Both the position numbers and the translations under genes were made by a program. The notes under the pieces were generated by a model. It searched no databases. It had not been told where the DNA came from and saw only the letters and a program-made list of their open reading frames with translations. 64,000 nt of DNA from Adhaeribacter aquaticus DSM 16391 (lineage in GTDB: Bacteria; Bacteroidota; Bacteroidia; Cytophagales; Hymenobacteraceae). Location of the stretch: NCBI RefSeq assembly GCF_000473365.1, contig NZ_KI421517.1:4164196-4228195 (forward strand). The letters run 5' to 3'. Below, one piece after another: positions 42,995 to 52,290 of this stretch (position 1 is the stretch's first letter; each line of letters opens with the position of its first letter).

Positions 42995-45637
42995 CTAGGC
43001 GCTTACTACCTGCGAAACCAGTTCCTCCGCTTTTGCCGGAATATTAGCTAAACCATTGGCATCTTTACCACCGGCCGTTGCATAAAAGGCTTGGCCACCG
43101 CCGCCACCCTTTATTTCTTTGGCCAACTCTTTTACCAACGTTACCGCATTTAAACCTCTTTCGGCAACCAGGTTATCTGAAAGCATTACTGCTAATTGCG
43201 GTTTACCATCAATTTCTGCTGTTAAAATTAAGCACAAATTATCATGCATGGTGTTCCGGATATCAAAAGCTAGCTTTTTCAGGTAATCGGCTGAGCTAAC
43301 CTCTGCTCTCTCGGCAATCAGGTTAATCGTATTTATTTGCTTAGCCTTGCTGATTAAGGTATATTTTTGGGCAGCCAGTTGCTTTATTTCAAACTGTTCC
43401 AGTTGCTTTTTAAGCGCGTTATTCTCTTCCAGTAAACGCTCTATATTTTTAGAAAGATTACCTTGCTGACCAACTAATTCTTTTACCTCCTCCAGTTGTA
43501 CTAATTGTTCCTGCACGTATTCTTCGGCGGCAATAGCCGTATAAGCTTCAATCCGACGTACCCCGGCAGCTACCGAACTTTCAGAAGCAATTTTAAAGAA
43601 ACCTATTTCACCGGTATTGGGCACGTGAATACCGCCGCAAAGCTCCACTGAATACTCTTTATCAAACGTAATTACCCGCACAAAATCACCGTATTTCTCC
43701 CCAAACAAAGCCATAGCGCCCATTGCTTTTGCCTCATCTATAGGTACGTTACGCTGCTCGTTTAAAGGAATACTTTTCCGGATATGTTCGTTTACAATGC
43801 TTTCAACTTCCCGTAATTGGGTTTCGGTCACTTTGGTAAAATGGGAAAAGTCGAAACGTAATAATTTCTCATTTACCAAAGAGCCTTTCTGATTTACGTG
43901 GCTTCCCAAAACTCTTTTTAAAGCCGCGTGTAATAAGTGCGTAGCCGAATGGTTTTTCTTGATTAAATCACGACGAGCATTGTCTACAATGGCTGAAACT
44001 GGACTATTTACATCCGAAGGTAATTCCAGCGTAATGTGAATGATCAGGTCATTCTCTTTTTTAGTATCAATTACCCGTACCTTATCCAGTTCTGTTTCCA
44101 GATAACCGGTATCACCCACCTGGCCACCGCTTTCAGCATAGAAAGGTGTTTTGTCCAGGACAATGTGGTATTCGGTTTTGTTCTTTGTTTTTACCTGGCG
44201 GTATTTTACAATCTGCGACTGGGCTGTTTCATAATCATAACCAATAAAAGCTGTTTCTGCTTCATCGTGTACAATTACCCAATCACTCTGTTCTGCCTGT
44301 GAAGCTTGGCGGGAACGAGTTTTCTGCTCCTGCATTTCTTTTTCAAAACCAGCTTCGTCTACCGTGAAGTTATTTTCTTTGGCAATCAGGGCAGTTAAAT
44401 CCGCCGGAAAACCAAAGGTGTCGTACAGTTCAAAAGCTGTTTTGCCATCAATTATATTATTATTAGCAGCAAATCTATCGTGCAAACTGTCAAGGCGTTT
44501 CAACCCGTTCTCCAGCGTCCGTAAAAAACCTAACTCTTCTTCTTCAATTACCCGTACTACAAAAGCTTGTTGAGCTTTCAGTTCCGGGAAAATAGCGGCC
44601 ATCTGATCGGCTAATACAGCAAATAATTTATGCAGGAATGGTTTTTTAAAGCCTAAGAAGGTAAAAGCATAACGTACCGCACGGCGTAAAATCCGGCGGA
44701 TTACGTAACCTGCTTTATTATTAGATGGCAACTGACCATCAGCAATAGCAAAAGCAATAGCCCGGATATGATCGGCTAATACGCGGGTAGCTATATCTTT
44801 TTTCTCATCGGAGCCATAAGTATAACCTGCTTCACCGGCAATAAACTGGATCAACGGTTGGAAAACATCGGTATCGTAGTTTGATTGCTTGCCTTGGATA
44901 GCCATGCACAAACGCTCAAAGCCCATACCTGTATCTACGTGCTGCGCTGGTAGTTTTACCAGCGAACTATCAGCTAACCGGTTAAATTCCATAAATACGT
45001 TATTCCAGATTTCTACTACCTGCGGATGATCGTTATTTACCAGGTCATAGCCAGATTGTTTAGCCCGTTCTTCGTCCGAACGTAAATCTATATGAATTTC
45101 TGAACAAGGGCCGCACGGACCAGTATCACCCATTTCCCAGAAGTTATCCTTTTTGGAACCAAATAAAATGCGGTCTTCGCCACCTAATATGTTTTTCCAG
45201 ATCTGGAAAGCTTCCTCGTCTTTTGGTAAATTATCTTTATCATCACCGCCGAATACACTTACATACATCCGGTCTTCAGGCAAGCCATAAACTTTAGTTA
45301 ATAATTCCCAGGCCCAAGGCAGTGCTTCTTTTTTAAAATAATCGCCAAAGCTCCAGTTACCCAACATCTCAAACATGGTGTGGTGGTAGGTATCGTAACC
45401 TACTTCTTCCAGGTCGTTGTGCTTGCCCGATACGCGTAAACATTTTTGGGTATCGGCTACCCTGACATACGGGGCAGGTTTATTGCCTAAGAAATAATCC
45501 TTAAACTGATTCATACCCGCATTGGTAAACATTAACGTAGGGTCGTCTTTTACCACAATGGGGGCAGAAGGAACAATATGGTGCCCTTTAGAAGCGAAAA
45601 AATCTAGGAATTTCTGCCTTATTTCAGATGAATTCAT
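42995..45637 (-). CDS. alaS: Alanyl-tRNA synthetase
   Basis: Charges tRNA-Ala. The 880-aa length is standard. The class II aminoacylation domain comes first (LMFTNAGMNQFKDYFLG, GMGFERLCMAIQG), followed by the helical tRNA-recognition region. The editing domain has the zinc-binding HSATHLLHAAL (His-x3-His) and the later C-x3-H in CGGIH. The C-Ala/DHHA1 domain ends with GGGGGQAFYATAGGKD. The ATG at 45637 gives the typical MNSSEIRQKFLDFF start. It leads the alaS-gatB-redoxin gene run, with gaps of 62 and 11 bp. Confidence 0.97.
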   Translation of the reverse strand: MNSSEIRQKFLDFFASKGHHIVPSAPIVVKDDPTLMFTNAGMNQFKDYFLGNKPAPYVRVADTQKCLRVSGKHNDLEEVGYDTYHHTMFEMLGNWSFGDYFKKEALPWAWELLTKVYGLPEDRMYVSVFGGDDKDNLPKDEEAFQIWKNILGGEDRILFGSKKDNFWEMGDTGPCGPCSEIHIDLRSDEERAKQSGYDLVNNDHPQVVEIWNNVFMEFNRLADSSLVKLPAQHVDTGMGFERLCMAIQGKQSNYDTDVFQPLIQFIAGEAGYTYGSDEKKDIATRVLADHIRAIAFAIADGQLPSNNKAGYVIRRILRRAVRYAFTFLGFKKPFLHKLFAVLADQMAAIFPELKAQQAFVVRVIEEEELGFLRTLENGLKRLDSLHDRFAANNNIIDGKTAFELYDTFGFPADLTALIAKENNFTVDEAGFEKEMQEQKTRSRQASQAEQSDWVIVHDEAETAFIGYDYETAQSQIVKYRQVKTKNKTEYHIVLDKTPFYAESGGQVGDTGYLETELDKVRVIDTKKENDLIIHITLELPSDVNSPVSAIVDNARRDLIKKNHSATHLLHAALKRVLGSHVNQKGSLVNEKLLRFDFSHFTKVTETQLREVESIVNEHIRKSIPLNEQRNVPIDEAKAMGAMALFGEKYGDFVRVITFDKEYSVELCGGIHVPNTGEIGFFKIASESSVAAGVRRIEAYTAIAAEEYVQEQLVQLEEVKELVGQQGNLSKNIERLLEENNALKKQLEQFEIKQLAAQKYTLISKAKQINTINLIAERAEVSSADYLKKLAFDIRNTMHDNLCLILTAEIDGKPQLAVMLSDNLVAERGLNAVTLVKELAKEIKGGGGGQAFYATAGGKDANGLANIPAKAEELVSQVVSA

Positions 45638-45840
45638 GTAAGCTAAAAATTAATAAATCCTGCAGGTGACTTTATTGGATATCTGGAAATTAAAACTAAT
45701 TTTTGCAATTCGTTTTCTTTCCGGTTTTTCTGCTACCGGCAAAAGTAGCATATTTTAAAAAGAAACGATAATCTAAACTTAAAATATATGCTGGAAAGTA
45801 GCTCGCGCACTTTGTAAGCTTCATTAAATATAAACGTTAT

Positions 45841-46179
45841 ATGCCTTTCAAAGAGAAAGATATTGAAAAGCAGTATTATAGTATTGGCGAGGTAGCAGCT
45901 ATGTTTGAAGTAGCTCCTTCTTTGATCCGGTTTTGGGAGACAGAATTTGAAGTATTACGCCCTAAGAAAAGCAAAAAAGGCAACCGGCTCTTTACACCCA
46001 AAGATATTGAAAACCTGCGTATTGTATATCATCTGGTTAAAGAAAGAGGTTTTACCATACAAGGTGCCCGCGAAGTTCTAAAGAATAAGGGCGTGCAAAC
46101 CAAAGACAAATTCGAGATTATTCAATCGCTGGAAAAAGTGCGGGAGTTTTTAATTGGCATTAAAAATCAGATAGGTTAA
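45841..46179 (+). CDS. MerR family transcriptional regulator
   Basis: A 112-aa protein consisting of a MerR-type winged helix: YYSIGEVAAMFEVAPSLIRFWETEF (HTH and first wing), NRLFTPKDIENLRIVYHLVKERGFTIQGAREVLK. The C-terminus is a short coiled helix with no effector-binding domain and no metal-binding Cys, so the inducer is not evident. It is divergent from alaS and precedes dprA by 53 bp. In many Bacteroidota this MerR gene sits next to dprA. Confidence 0.9.
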   Translation: MPFKEKDIEKQYYSIGEVAAMFEVAPSLIRFWETEFEVLRPKKSKKGNRLFTPKDIENLRIVYHLVKERGFTIQGAREVLKNKGVQTKDKFEIIQSLEKVREFLIGIKNQIG

Positions 46180-46232
46180 CGGTAAGCCTTATGCTTAATT
46201 CAGTTTTGCTTTTTCTTTTTTAAATTCTGGTA

Positions 46233-47339
46233 ATGACAGAAGCTTTGGTATATGAAGTGGCAATTGGTTTGCTTCCCGGAATCGGGAATATGCTTACCCG
46301 GCAGCTTATCAGTTACTGTGGGTCAGCTAAACAGGTATTTACGTCGCCACCAGGCAAACTGCAGAAAATTCCGGGCATTGGGCAAACACATCTTAAAACA
46401 TTAATTAATCATTCTGTTCTTAATCAGGCAGAAAGCATTGTTAAGCAGGCCGAAAAAGAAAACGTACAACTATTATTTTATACTAATAAAGCTTACCCAG
46501 ATCGGTTAAAGCAAATTGCCGATGCGCCAACTCTTTTATATTACAAAGGCACCGCTAATTTAAATCAACCTAAAATTATCAGTATTGTAGGTACCCGCCA
46601 ATGTACTGCTTATGGCAAGGAAGTTACGGAGCAATTGGTGCAGGATTTAGCTAAACACAATGTTTTAGTGGTTAGTGGTTTAGCCTATGGAATTGATATT
46701 GCTGCGCATCGAGCCTCGGTGCAGCACCAATTGGCTACGGTTGGAGTTATGGCCAATGGCTTAGATATTATTTACCCGGCCGTACACCGCAAAATTGCCG
46801 ATAAAATGGTGCAATACGGCGGATTGCTTTCAGAGAACAGCTTTGGCACTAAGCCCGACGCACCTCGTTTTCCGGCTCGTAACCGCATTATTGCCGGCAT
46901 GGCCGATGCCACCATTATTGTAGAAGCTGCTATAAAAGGCGGAACCTTAATAACGGCTGATATTGCCCATAGCTATAACAAAGATGTTTTGGCTGTACCT
47001 GGGCCAGTAAATGCCCCTTTTTCGGAAGGTTGTAATTATTTAATTAAATCCCATAAGGCCGCGATGTATACCCAGATTAAAGACCTGGAGGAACTGCTGA
47101 ATTGGGATTTGGAAGCCTCTGATCAGGGTTCTGCTAAAATTATTAAATATAATCCTGAAGATTTTTCTCCGGAAGAGTTTAAAATAATTCAGTTACTGCA
47201 GGAAGTAAAAGAAGAACAAATTGATAATATCAGCTGGAAAGCCCAGGTTACTATCAGCCAGGTTGCTTCGCTCCTGCTCGGTTTAGAGTTTAAAGGAGTG
47301 GTAAAAGCGCTGCCAGGTAAAAAGTACCAGTTATTATAA
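46233..47339 (+). CDS. dprA: DNA processing protein DprA
   Basis: Loads RecA on incoming single-stranded DNA during natural transformation. Domain order: N-terminal helix-hairpin-helix (ISYCGSAKQVF, IPGIGQTHLKTL), DprA Rossmann-like core (SIVGTRQCTAYGKEVT, VVSGLAYGIDIAAHRASV, FPARNRIIAGMADATIIVEA, GGTLITADIAHSYNKDVLAVPGPV), and a C-terminal winged helix (SQVASLLLGLEFKGVVKALPGKKY). The length of 368 aa is normal and the gene looks intact. No other competence gene is in the window. Confidence 0.95.
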   Translation: MTEALVYEVAIGLLPGIGNMLTRQLISYCGSAKQVFTSPPGKLQKIPGIGQTHLKTLINHSVLNQAESIVKQAEKENVQLLFYTNKAYPDRLKQIADAPTLLYYKGTANLNQPKIISIVGTRQCTAYGKEVTEQLVQDLAKHNVLVVSGLAYGIDIAAHRASVQHQLATVGVMANGLDIIYPAVHRKIADKMVQYGGLLSENSFGTKPDAPRFPARNRIIAGMADATIIVEAAIKGGTLITADIAHSYNKDVLAVPGPVNAPFSEGCNYLIKSHKAAMYTQIKDLEELLNWDLEASDQGSAKIIKYNPEDFSPEEFKIIQLLQEVKEEQIDNISWKAQVTISQVASLLLGLEFKGVVKALPGKKYQLL

Positions 47340-47399
47340 ATTCTCATCCTTGATTTTTTAATTTAAAGCCAAAGCAATCGGGTAAATTTTATTTTATTA

Positions 47400-48224
47400 A
47401 TGTTCTTATTACACAATTTAGAACTCATTCAGGAAGAAGATTTTTCTTTATCCTATTTAAACCGAAGCTTTCAGTATAACGACGGTTTCTTTGACACTTT
47501 AATCTGGAAAAAAGGACGGATTGAATTTCTGACAGATCATTTAAAACGGTCTGAACTAGCCCACGAAGCTTTAGGATTAAAGCTTTCAAATGTGCTTGCA
47601 GATCCAGCTTTTTTTGAAGCCCAGGTTAATCTCTTAATTGACAAAAATAATTTAGTAGCAGAGGTTGTTAGGGTAAAAATTCAGTTCTGGCGCAAAGCCG
47701 GTGGCCTTTTTACCCCTGAATCTGATGCAGTTGAAAACCTGGTTAGTGTTCAGCCGCAACAGCCGGTGCCTGTTACTATAGCCCGTGCTGATTTTTATAA
47801 TGGATTGCCCAACCGATTTACGCCTTTCTCTTTTTTTAAAGGGCCCTATGCTTTACATTATGTGCAAGCCAGTATTGCTAAAAAGAAAGCTGGTTTAGAT
47901 GAGCTAATATTGGTAGATGAAAAGGGACATATTTCAGAATGCCTGGTTTCCAATATTTTCTGGATTATTAATGGCACCTTATATACTCCGGATCTTAAAA
48001 CAGGTTGTATTGCCGGCATTATGCGCCTGAACATCCTGAAAGCTTGTGAGGAAAGAAATATTCCTGTTCATGTTGGCTTTTATGATCAACCTGACCTTAT
48101 GAGTGCAGAGGCTGTATTTACTTCAAATGTTACCGGGCTTCGGGTTATTACCCAAATCGGGAAAAAGCAGTTCCATGTCCAACATAAACTTGTGCAGCAA
48201 TTACAAAGTATGTTTGTAAGCTAA
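47400..48224 (+). CDS. Aminotransferase class IV (PabC/IlvE-like)
   Basis: PLP fold-type IV enzyme of 274 aa. The probable Schiff-base lysine is Lys147 in FFKGPYALHYVQAS, where the usual Asn four residues on is Tyr. Other motifs are FQYNDGFFDTLIW, GHISECLVSNIFW (Glu and Asn contacts) and TGCIAGIMRLNIL. It could be aminodeoxychorismate lyase or a branched-chain/D-amino-acid type aminotransferase; no pabA/B is nearby. It follows dprA by 60 bp. Confidence 0.85.
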   Translation: MFLLHNLELIQEEDFSLSYLNRSFQYNDGFFDTLIWKKGRIEFLTDHLKRSELAHEALGLKLSNVLADPAFFEAQVNLLIDKNNLVAEVVRVKIQFWRKAGGLFTPESDAVENLVSVQPQQPVPVTIARADFYNGLPNRFTPFSFFKGPYALHYVQASIAKKKAGLDELILVDEKGHISECLVSNIFWIINGTLYTPDLKTGCIAGIMRLNILKACEERNIPVHVGFYDQPDLMSAEAVFTSNVTGLRVITQIGKKQFHVQHKLVQQLQSMFVS

Positions 48225-48244
48225 CTAATTTATTGCATTTTATT

Positions 48245-48312
48245 TGCAATATTATAATTTGTTGCATAATATTAACAACAAATTACTACGTTGTAAATAT
48301 TATGCAATATTA
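48245..48312 (+). promoter_or_regulatory. Overlapping dyads upstream of satD (candidate operator)
   Basis: Three elements overlap in 68 bp just before the ATG at 48313. TTGCATAATATT (48262-48273) is inverted perfectly at 48296-48307. AATTTGTTG (48256-48264) is inverted at 48276-48284. TGCAATATTA is directly repeated at 48245-48254 and 48303-48312. The first two hairpins share bases and cannot form together. This looks like an operator for autoregulation or an RNA switch; neither is proven. Confidence 0.55.
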
Positions 48313-48954
48313 ATGCCCAGCAACCACTACATCCTAATGGCTGATATCCAAAACAGCAGCAAACAAAAAGGAAAAGCTTTAATGGAGGATTTTGCCCAGG
48401 TGGTACAAACCATTAATCAAGCTCATGCAAATAACCTCCTCTCTCCGCTTACCATAACGCTGGGCGATGAATTCCAGGGAATTGTTAAGGGATTAGCCGA
48501 GGCAATTTCTTTAATAGTAGCCCTGGAAGAGCAAATAATTCAGCAACATAAAACGTTTAAGTTAAGATATGTGCTCCACTACGGGGAAATAGACACCCCT
48601 ATTAATAAAGAAATTGCTTATGGCATGTTGGGGAGTGGCTTAACTTATACTCGGCACCACCTGGAAGAGCTTAAAATGAAACGCGGAGAAAGATTTTTTA
48701 CCAGTACCAATGCCGGAAAAAAAGATGAAATTCTCAATAAATTATTTTTTCTTTACAGTTCTATAATAGATGGCTGGAACCAGAAAGATGTAGCAACAGC
48801 TTCTCTTTTTATACAGCTATTGGATTATAAAAAAGTCGCCGTGCATCTAAACAAAGACCGATCCTTGCTTTGGCGCAAAGAAAAGACCCTGCGCATGCAG
48901 GAATATTTCACCACAAGAGAACTACTTTTTTTAGCGGGAGCACAAGATTCGTGA
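48313..48954 (+). CDS. SatD family protein
   Basis: A 213-aa cytoplasmic protein of the SatD family, found widely but of unclear function. The N-terminal YILMADIQNSSKQKGKALMEDF and LTITLGDEFQGIVKGL carry conserved Asp/Ser/Glu residues. The C-terminus (VAVHLNKDRSLLWRKEKTLRMQEYFTTRELL) looks like a helix-turn-helix, so a regulator is plausible. ATG 48313 is preferred; an upstream TTG at 48244 would run through the dyads. Its TGA overlaps the GTG of the next gene (GTGA), indicating translational coupling. Confidence 0.8.
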   Translation: MPSNHYILMADIQNSSKQKGKALMEDFAQVVQTINQAHANNLLSPLTITLGDEFQGIVKGLAEAISLIVALEEQIIQQHKTFKLRYVLHYGEIDTPINKEIAYGMLGSGLTYTRHHLEELKMKRGERFFTSTNAGKKDEILNKLFFLYSSIIDGWNQKDVATASLFIQLLDYKKVAVHLNKDRSLLWRKEKTLRMQEYFTTRELLFLAGAQDS

Positions 48955-49331
48955 AGCTTTTTATCTTCTTACTTGTTTATTTGTTAGGCGAATGTGTAGC
49001 CTTCTTTGTATTTAAACTAATCCGGAAAAGGTTCGAACGCGATGCCCAGAAAAGTGAATCCACCCGAAAATTAGATACCTCAAATGCAATTATAAAAGGC
49101 TTGCTCGAACGCTTTTTTATATATTTGTGCCTGGTAAATGAATTGCCACATGCTCTTACCGTATTAGGTGCTTTAAAAATTGGAACACGCCTGGATGCCG
49201 ACAAGCAACATGCTATATCGAACGATTATTTCCTCATCGGAAACATAAGTTCGATATTACTGGCTATAACTTATTACCTGGTTTGGAATAAATGGCAGAC
49301 AGATTTAAATGAATTATTTTTTGCCTTCTAA
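48951..49331 (+). CDS. Hypothetical membrane protein coupled to SatD, 126 aa
   Basis: Starts with GTG at 48951, four bases before the end of satD (GTGA). The upstream part of the reading frame, inside satD, is not protein-like. Helices: one at about 1-20 (KLFIFLLVYLLGECVAFFVF), a probable amphipathic or buried region LERFFIYLCLVNELPHALTVLGALK, and one at about 95-113 (NISSILLAITYYLVW). Between them is a basic, charged stretch (RKRFERDAQKSESTRKL). Homologues are known to me only as hypothetical proteins. The tight coupling suggests it is the membrane partner of SatD. Confidence 0.75.
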   Translation: MKLFIFLLVYLLGECVAFFVFKLIRKRFERDAQKSESTRKLDTSNAIIKGLLERFFIYLCLVNELPHALTVLGALKIGTRLDADKQHAISNDYFLIGNISSILLAITYYLVWNKWQTDLNELFFAF

Positions 49332-49353
49332 AAAGGCAAGCTATCAGAATAGG

Positions 49354-52290
49354 ATGACAACTAAATTAGAACAACTGGCTCGTGAATTAGAAGGCGAGTT
49401 ACATTTTGACAGCACCATGCGGACTTTATACGCTACGGATGCTTCTGCTTACCGGGAAATGCCTACAGCCGTAGCCTTCCCGAAATCGAATGCTGATATA
49501 AAAAAACTGATAGCCTTTGCCCGTCGCGAGAAAACATCCTTAATTCCGCGTACAGCCGGTACATCGTTGGCCGGCCAGGTAGTAGGTAACGGCATTGTAG
49601 TAGATGTGTCGCGCACGTTTAACCAGATATTGGAAGTAAACCCGGACGAAGGTTGGGTACGCGTACAGCCAGGTGTCATTCGCGATGAGTTAAACTTGTT
49701 CCTGAAGCCTTACGGCTTATATTTCGGACCAGAAACTTCTACGGCTAACCGGGCCATGATTGGCGGTATGGTGGGTAATAACTCCTGTGGTTCTAATTCA
49801 TTGGTTTACCGGAGTACGCGCGAACACTTATTGTCAGTAAAAGCAATTTTGAGTGATGGTTCCGAAACAGAATTTACCAGCTTAACGCCGGAGCAATTTG
49901 AGGCTAAATGCCAGGGCGAAGGTACCGTTTCGGTTTTAGAAACCCGCTTGTACCAGGCGGTAAAAAGCATGTTGTCGCATCCGGAAGTACAAACCGAAAT
50001 AAGAAAGGAATTCCCGAAAAAGACCGTGGAGCGCCGCAATACCGGCTATGCCGTAGATTTATTATTAGAAACCACTCCTTTTACCCCGGAAACCGAAGAC
50101 TTTAATTTTTGTAAGTTGATAGCCGGCTCCGAAGGAACCCTGGCTTTCTTAACCGAAATTAAATTAAACGTAGTACCGCTACCGCCTAAAGAAATAGGTT
50201 TGCTGTGCATCCATACCAGCACCATAGACGAAGCATTGCGTGCTAACCTGGTGGCTTTAAAGCATAATCCAAGTGCCTGCGAACTGATGGACCACTACGT
50301 TTTAGAGTGTACTAAAACCAACATTGAGCAGCGCCAAAACCGTTTCTTTGTAGAAGGCGATCCGGGGGCCATTTTAGTTGTAGAAATTGCCAAAAACACA
50401 GCAGGGGAAATCCAGAAAGTAGCAGATGAGCTAATAGCCGATTTAAAAGAAGCCGGTTATGGTTACCATTACCCACTGGTAACCGGGCCCGATACCAAAC
50501 GGGTTTGGACTTTACGGAAAGCTGGTTTAGGCTTGTTATCTAATATTCCGGGTGATGCCAAACCAGTGGCGGTAATTGAGGATACAGCTGTGGATGTACA
50601 GGATTTACCGGAATTTATCCAGGAATTTAACGAAATTCTGAAAGCAAATGACTTATATTGTGTGCATTATGCCCACGCAGGTTCCGGAGAAATTCACCTC
50701 CGCCCTATTATAGATTTAAAAACTGAAGAAGGAAACCGGTTATTCCGCCACATCGCTACCGAAATTGCCCACCTGGTAAAAAAGTACCGGGGATCGTTAA
50801 GTGGCGAACACGGCGATGGCCGCTTGCGGGGTGAGTTTATTCCGCTCATGATTGGTGAGAAAAACTATAAACTGGTTGAGGAAATAAAGCGCACCTGGGA
50901 TCCGGATAAAATATTCAACCCGGGTAAGATTGTTAATACACCAGCTATGGACACCTTCCTGCGCTACGAACCGGGCCAGGATACTCCTGAATTTGATACC
51001 GTATTCAATTTCCGGAATGAGCAGGGCATATTACGCGCCGCAGAATTATGTAACGGTTCCGGCGACTGCCGCAAAACCCACTTAACCGGTGGTACCATGT
51101 GCCCGAGTTATATGGTTACCCGCAATGAAAAAGATACTACCCGTGGCCGGGCAAATGTAATGCGGGAATTTCTGACCCGCTCCGATAAAGTAAACCGCTT
51201 CGACCACAAAGAAATAAAGGAGGCGATGGATCTTTGTTTGTCCTGTAAAGGCTGTAAATCCGAGTGTCCGTCTAACGTGGATGTGGCCAAATTAAAAGCC
51301 GAATTCCTGCAGCATTATTATGATGCTAATGGCGTCCCATTCCGTTCCCGTATAATTGGCAATGTTACCAAAGCTAACCAATTAGCATCTATTGCACCCG
51401 GAGTTTACAACTTCATGTTCAAAACCAACTTTACGGCTAACCTGGCTAAAAAAGTAATGGGTTTTGCTTCTAAAAGGTCCATGCCCTTATTACATAAAAC
51501 CACCTTACTGGCTTGGTTTAAAAAGCACCAGAAAGAAACCCGGCCTACTCCTACCAAAGGTATTGTAAATTTATTCTGCGATGAGTTTACGAATTATAAT
51601 GACGTAGAAATAGGCATAAAAGCAGTATTGCTGCTGGAGAAGCTAGGCTATGAAGTACTCATTCCTAAACACGAAGAAAGCGGCCGGTCTTATTTATCAA
51701 AAGGCTTAATGCGGGATGCAAAAAAATTAGCTCTGCGAAATGTGGAACTGCTGAAAGACGTTGTGTCTGGTGATGCGCCATTGGTAGGTATTGAGCCGTC
51801 GGCCATTTTAACTTTCCGGGATGAATACCTGGACTTGGTGGGCGATGATTTATTACCGGCGGCTAAAAAAATAGCTTCTAACAGCTGGCTTTTTGATGAG
51901 TTTATTGATATGGAGCGGTTTAAAAGTAACATTCAGCCCGAATCGTTTACACAAGAAACCCGCCATATTAAACTGCATGGTCACTGCCACCAGAAAGCAT
52001 TATCTAACCTGCTGCACACGCAAAAAATGCTGACCTTACCGGCCAACTACACGGTAGATATTATTCCGTCAGGTTGCTGTGGCATGGCCGGTTCATTTGG
52101 GTATGAAGAAGAACACTACGACGTATCAATGGCGGTAGGCGAACTAGTATTGTTCCCAACGGTGCGGAAGCAACCAGAGGAAATAATTATAGCCGCTTCT
52201 GGTACGAGCTGTCGGCACCAAATAAAAGACGGTACAGGCCGAAAGGCTTTACATACCATAGAAGTATTATATGATGCCTTAATTAAATAA
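49354..52290 (+). CDS. FAD-linked oxidase fused to an iron-sulfur CCG-domain oxidoreductase
   Basis: A 978-aa respiratory dehydrogenase of the D-lactate/glycolate type. Residues about 1-200 bind FAD (VCMH fold, RTAGTSLAGQVVGNGIVVDVSR and MIGGMVGNNSCGSN). The FAD-oxidase C domain follows (about 240-520, HAHAGSGEIHLRPI and SGEHGDGRLRGEF). A ferredoxin-like stretch has a full cluster motif C-x2-C-x2-C-x3-C-P (CLSCKGCKSECP, about 628-639), while the first group (CNGSGDCRK...MCPSY) has fewer cysteines. Two CCG domains end it (HGHCHQKAL, SGCCGMAGSFG). ATG 49354 is preferred over 49309, which would overlap the previous gene. The donor substrate is not determined. Confidence 0.92.
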   Translation: MTTKLEQLARELEGELHFDSTMRTLYATDASAYREMPTAVAFPKSNADIKKLIAFARREKTSLIPRTAGTSLAGQVVGNGIVVDVSRTFNQILEVNPDEGWVRVQPGVIRDELNLFLKPYGLYFGPETSTANRAMIGGMVGNNSCGSNSLVYRSTREHLLSVKAILSDGSETEFTSLTPEQFEAKCQGEGTVSVLETRLYQAVKSMLSHPEVQTEIRKEFPKKTVERRNTGYAVDLLLETTPFTPETEDFNFCKLIAGSEGTLAFLTEIKLNVVPLPPKEIGLLCIHTSTIDEALRANLVALKHNPSACELMDHYVLECTKTNIEQRQNRFFVEGDPGAILVVEIAKNTAGEIQKVADELIADLKEAGYGYHYPLVTGPDTKRVWTLRKAGLGLLSNIPGDAKPVAVIEDTAVDVQDLPEFIQEFNEILKANDLYCVHYAHAGSGEIHLRPIIDLKTEEGNRLFRHIATEIAHLVKKYRGSLSGEHGDGRLRGEFIPLMIGEKNYKLVEEIKRTWDPDKIFNPGKIVNTPAMDTFLRYEPGQDTPEFDTVFNFRNEQGILRAAELCNGSGDCRKTHLTGGTMCPSYMVTRNEKDTTRGRANVMREFLTRSDKVNRFDHKEIKEAMDLCLSCKGCKSECPSNVDVAKLKAEFLQHYYDANGVPFRSRIIGNVTKANQLASIAPGVYNFMFKTNFTANLAKKVMGFASKRSMPLLHKTTLLAWFKKHQKETRPTPTKGIVNLFCDEFTNYNDVEIGIKAVLLLEKLGYEVLIPKHEESGRSYLSKGLMRDAKKLALRNVELLKDVVSGDAPLVGIEPSAILTFRDEYLDLVGDDLLPAAKKIASNSWLFDEFIDMERFKSNIQPESFTQETRHIKLHGHCHQKALSNLLHTQKMLTLPANYTVDIIPSGCCGMAGSFGYEEEHYDVSMAVGELVLFPTVRKQPEEIIIAASGTSCRHQIKDGTGRKALHTIEVLYDALIK

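Noticed and set aside
47836..47870. Loss of the catalytic lysine in the class IV aminotransferase
   Set aside because: A first alignment to PabC suggested Tyr in its place, but the Bacteroidota pattern K-x-x-N-A-L-x-Y aligns Lys147 correctly.
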